Shown here one piece after another: positions 60,146 through 64,000 of a stretch of DNA of 64,000 nt; positions within the stretch are counted from its first letter, which is position 1; every line of letters begins with the position of its first letter. Below the pieces are notes generated by a model. It saw only the letters and a list, made by a program, of their open reading frames with translations, was not told the DNA's origin and did not search any database. Source of the stretch: Stomorhina lunata (Eukaryota > Arthropoda > Insecta > Diptera > Rhiniidae); contig OW121743.1 of assembly GCA_933228675.1 (NCBI GenBank), positions 57,214,406 to 57,278,405 of the forward strand, given 5' to 3'. Both the position numbers and the translations under genes were made by a program.

Positions 60146-61555
60146 AAGGTATCTTTTAAACGAAAATTTGTGAAACACATTCTTTAACTAAATTTCAATT
60201 ATCGAATATATTAACAAACGTTTTCAATATTTTAATATTATTAAACCCTTTAAATTTATTGAAAGCTAAAATAATATTATACAATTTGTAACCATGCTTG
60301 TAGCTCTAATCCCTTTGTATATGCTTCACTTTATAAAAACAATAAAAGCCTAACATTATGCTTTAGTTTTTGCCTCATTTTTCCAATTAGTTGCAATTAG
60401 TTATTAATAAAGAGAAAATAGCTTATTGCTAAAATTGCAACTACTAAGCTCTAAATATGGCTTTATATGTTGGCCGTTTATAAATTAATTGAAAGTAAAT
60501 GGGGGGAAAAAAGGATAAATGCATAAAAATAAAATTTCTATTTAGTTGAAACTTCTGCTTAAATGCATTAGCTTCCGCATTTGCGTTACTGCAAGGTAAC
60601 CGGAAAAAATATATAAACTACATTAAAATAATGAAAGGGAAAAAAAATTGCAAGGGAAAAACTCTAGCAAATGAGGCTTAATGAAAACTACAACCTGAAT
60701 TATAAAACGCAAAGCAAAAAAGAATATGAAATAATTAGAATCCTCCTACATATATACTATGGAAAATTTATGCAAGATAAAAAGATTAAGGTATTGAAAA
60801 AATACACGTGTTATGGTAAACTGAGAACAAGATTGGGGGGAGCAACAATACCTGTAGCCGGTTAAACACATTTGATGAAATTTTTAATAATTAACATATC
60901 ACCCTTGTATAACTTTCAACTAAAAGTTTCCTTCAATTTTCCTCGTTGTAGCAACAGGGAAATTACTTAAACATTAATAGCGTTGTATTAATATTTTCAG
61001 TTGCCTGTTGCCGATCCTGAATCAAGGATAAACTTGCTGAGAAATATTTAATCATCTTTTTTTATTCACTCGCTTGTTTTACTAGCAGGCAATTAATGTA
61101 GTAATTATTGATTACCGGATTATAGGGAAAATCTTTTAAACTGCTTTAATATTTTTCTGCTTTTTTTGCTCAAGGAAAATTTTATTATAATTTTCTTCTT
61201 TCCATATCATTTCCTATGACTACTAAGAAACATTTTTTCCCTAATTAATTATTTACTATATGATAATGTATTTTAATAGGATATTTCTTGGAAATATTTC
61301 ATATTTATAATGACCGTAAAGTATGCTTTACATTTATGTAATTTTCTTGATGAATATTTAAATAGGACTTTGGATTTCAATTTGAGAAATAGGATATTCA
61401 ATGGAAAACCGCTTAAGACAATATTTGCTTGTTAATTTAATGAGTAGCTAATACTAAAGTCAATTTTTAGTAATCATCACTAATTTAAGGAAATCCTGAA
61501 AATAGGCAATGGTATTTTGATGAATAACTAAAGTAATCAAAATACGCAATGGACA
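60146..61555. other. Gene-free spacer
   Basis: Unique AT-rich DNA. An 8-base inverted pair GCAACAGG / CCTGTTGC lies at about 60,951 and 61,003. A 64-codon frame at 60,671-60,865 has no recognisable domain. No gene supported. Confidence 0.5.
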
Positions 61556-61995
61556 ATGTACTAAAACAAAGACTAAGACATAGACTGACACATAGACTAA
61601 GACATAGACTGAGACATATACTAAGACATAGACTAACACATAGACTAAGACATAGACTAAGACATAGACTAAGACATAGACTAAGGCATAGACTAAGACA
61701 TAGACTAAGACATAGACTAAGACTAAGACATAGACTAAGGCATAGACAGAGACATAGACTAAGACATAGACTAAGACATAGACTAAGAGATAGAATAAGG
61801 CATAGACTAAGATATAGACTAAGGCATAGACTAAGACTAAGATATAGACTTCGACATAGACTAAGGTATAGACTAATATAAAGACTTAGACATAGACTGA
61901 AGCATAGACTAAGACATAGGCTAAGACATAGACTAAGATAAAGGCTAAAGCATAGACTAAGACATAGACTAAAACATAGACTAAGACATAGAATA
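61556..61995. repeat. 12-bp satellite, second array, ~36 units, degenerate
   Basis: AGACTAAGACAT units with many variants (GACACATAG, AGGCATAG, a dropped half unit giving ACTAAGACTAAG at about 61,719 and 61,831). It decays toward 61,995. The 110-codon Arg/Leu/His frame is an artefact. Confidence 0.93.
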
Positions 61996-62017
61996 GGAAA
62001 TAGACTTGAATATAGAT

Positions 62018-63565
62018 CAAGTCGATAACATTTTATGAAAATACAAGGTTATCGATAACATTTCTATGGAAATAGAAAGTCATCGATAACTTTTCTATAA
62101 CAAAAGATAGAAATCGATAACTTTTCTATAGAAATAGAAAGTTATCGATAACTTTCCTATAAAAATAGAAAGTTATTGATAACTTTTCTATAGAAATAGA
62201 AAGTTATCAAAAACATTTCTATAGAAATAGAAAGTTATCGTTCACTTTTCTATAGAAATATAAAGTTATCGACAAGTGTTTTATAGAAATATAATCTTAT
62301 CGATAAGTTTTCTATAGAAATAGAAAGTTATTGATAACTTTTCTATAGAAAATAAAGTTATCGATAAGTTTTCTATAGAAATAGAAAGTTATCGATAACT
62401 TTTCTATAGAAATAGAAAGTTATCAATAACTTTTCTATAGAAATATAAAGTTATCGATAGCTTTTCTATAGAAATAGAAAGTTATCGATAACTCTTCTGT
62501 AAAAATAGAAAGTTTTCGATAACTTTTCTATAGAAATAGAAAGTTATCGATAACTTTTCTATAGAAATAGAAAGTTATCGATAACTTTTCTATAGAAAAA
62601 GATAGTTATTGATAACTTTTCTATAAAAATAAAAAGTTATCGATAACTTTTCTAGTGAAAAACAAAGTCATCAGTAACTTTTCTTCAGAAATAAAAAGTT
62701 CTTGATAACTTTTCTATGGAAATATAAAGTTATCGATAATTTTTCTATATAAATAGAAAGTTATCAATAACTTTTCTATAGAATTAGAACGTTATCGATA
62801 TACTCGTATTTTCTATAGAAATAGGAGGTCATGGATAACTTTTCTATAGAAATAGAAAGTTATCGATAACTTTTCTATAAAAATATTAAGTTATCGATAA
62901 CTTTTCTATAGGAGTAGAAAGTTATATATAACTTTTTTTATAGAAAAAGGAAGTTATCGATAACTTTTGTATAGATATAGGAAGTTATCGTTAACTTTTC
63001 TATAGAAAAAGTAAGTTATCGATAACTTTTCTATAGAAATGGAAAGTTATCGATAATTTTTCTATAGAAATAGAAAGTTGTCGATAAGTTTTCTATAGAA
63101 ATATAAAGTTATCAATAACTTTTCTGTAGAAATAGAAAGTTATCAATAACTTTTTAATAGAAATAGAAAGTTATAAATAACTTTTCTATAGAAATAGAAA
63201 GTTATCGATAACTTCTCAATAGAAATAGAAATTTATTGATATACTTTCTATAGAAATAGGAAGTCATCAATAACTTTTTTATAGAAATATAAAGTTATCG
63301 ATAATTTTTCTATAAAAATATTAAGTTATCGATAACTTTTCTATAGGAGTAGAAAGTTATCGATAACTTTTCTATAGCAAAAGAAAGTTATCAATAACTT
63401 TGGTATAGATATAGAAGGTTATCGTTAACTTTTCTATAGAAATAGTAAGTTATCGATAACTTTTCTATAGAAATGGAAAGTTATCGATAACTTTTCTATA
63501 GAAATGGAAAGTTACCGATATGTTTTCTATAGAAATATAAAGTTATCCATAAATTTTCTATAAAA
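62018..63565. repeat. 31-bp satellite, family F, second array, ~50 copies
   Basis: Same GTTATCGATAAC plus TTTTCTATAGAAA units as at 59.3 kb. A ~434-base higher-order repeat is visible: the rare variants AAATATTAAG, ATAGGAGTAG and the CTATAGAAATGG run recur near 62,881-63,041 and again near 63,316-63,475. Confidence 0.93.
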
Positions 63566-64000
63566 ATATAATGATATCCCTTAGATTTTTCAAATTTAAT
63601 AACTTACTTGCTTTAATTTCTTTCGCTATAAAAATTTTCCTTAATTGTTGACCCAACTCACCTAAAAATAGAAAAAAAAAAAAAATTGTGGTTAATAAAT
63701 ATTTATGGGACAATACAACCATTAAAAAAAATAACTAATCTAGAGATTAATAAATTTCAATTATAATTGTTACAAAAACTGGCGCTCTAGAGGTAAAATG
63801 AAATTTAAAACTTTGACAGTTTAACGTTCAAGCAAAAACTGAAATCAATACAAAAGTTTACAATAAACAAACGACTAAACATTTAATTGAGTAAAATATG
63901 ACAATTGATTAAAACGATTTGAAAATGGAAACGAAAATAAAAAATTTAAAAATAAAGACAAAGTTGCAACTAAAGGCCGGACGGAGGTAGGTAAACATGT
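63566..64000. other. Gene-free spacer to window end
   Basis: AT-rich unique DNA with an A run at about 63,672. Nothing else seen. Confidence 0.5.

Overview
The window is A+T-rich eukaryotic DNA that looks like a higher (brachyceran, probably calyptrate) fly. The reasons are composition, CAA/CAG-type trinucleotide runs, a Jockey-clade non-LTR retrotransposon and megasatellite-like intergenic or intronic sequence. Species assignment is inference. No host protein-coding gene, exon, tRNA or rRNA could be supported anywhere in the 64 kb. The only convincing coding sequence belongs to one retrotransposon.

Layout. 1-5,170: medium-period tandem repeats (about 165 bp, 290 bp and 120 bp), many copies carrying AAAGCTTT palindromes. 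6,040-7,850 and 8,830-11,110: two arrays (about 430-bp dimers, about 290-bp units) that differ in length but share a conserved module with the box CTGCATATATTTGCATATTT. From 12.2 kb to 55.7 kb, plus parts of 59-63.6 kb: a large superfamily of short satellites with 29-31-bp periods, nearly all built on the palindrome TTTTCTATAGAAAA alternating with a second, family-specific half. Roughly 25 kb of the window is this superfamily. The 29-bp family runs in one orientation from 16.7 to 33.3 kb and in the opposite orientation from 39.8 to 47.2 kb. 57.0-59.3 kb and 61.56-61.99 kb: a 12-bp satellite (AGACTAAGACAT), each array followed by a 31-bp satellite rich in TATCGATA.

34,508-39,541 (minus strand): a 5,034-bp full-length Jockey-like element inside perfect 15-bp target-site duplications. 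It has a gag-like ORF1 (interrupted by one frame change at an A AAA AAG heptamer) and an intact 976-residue endonuclease/reverse transcriptase ORF2, which overlaps ORF1 by 8 bases.

Two copies of a 172-174-bp dispersed element (19,557-19,728 and 46,888-47,061) carry, on the minus strand, what reads as a type I hammerhead ribozyme with minimal stem III, of the kind known from Penelope-like elements and retrozymes. The first copy keeps every core residue; the second has a changed core position. This and the palindromic satellite superfamily are the most interesting content.
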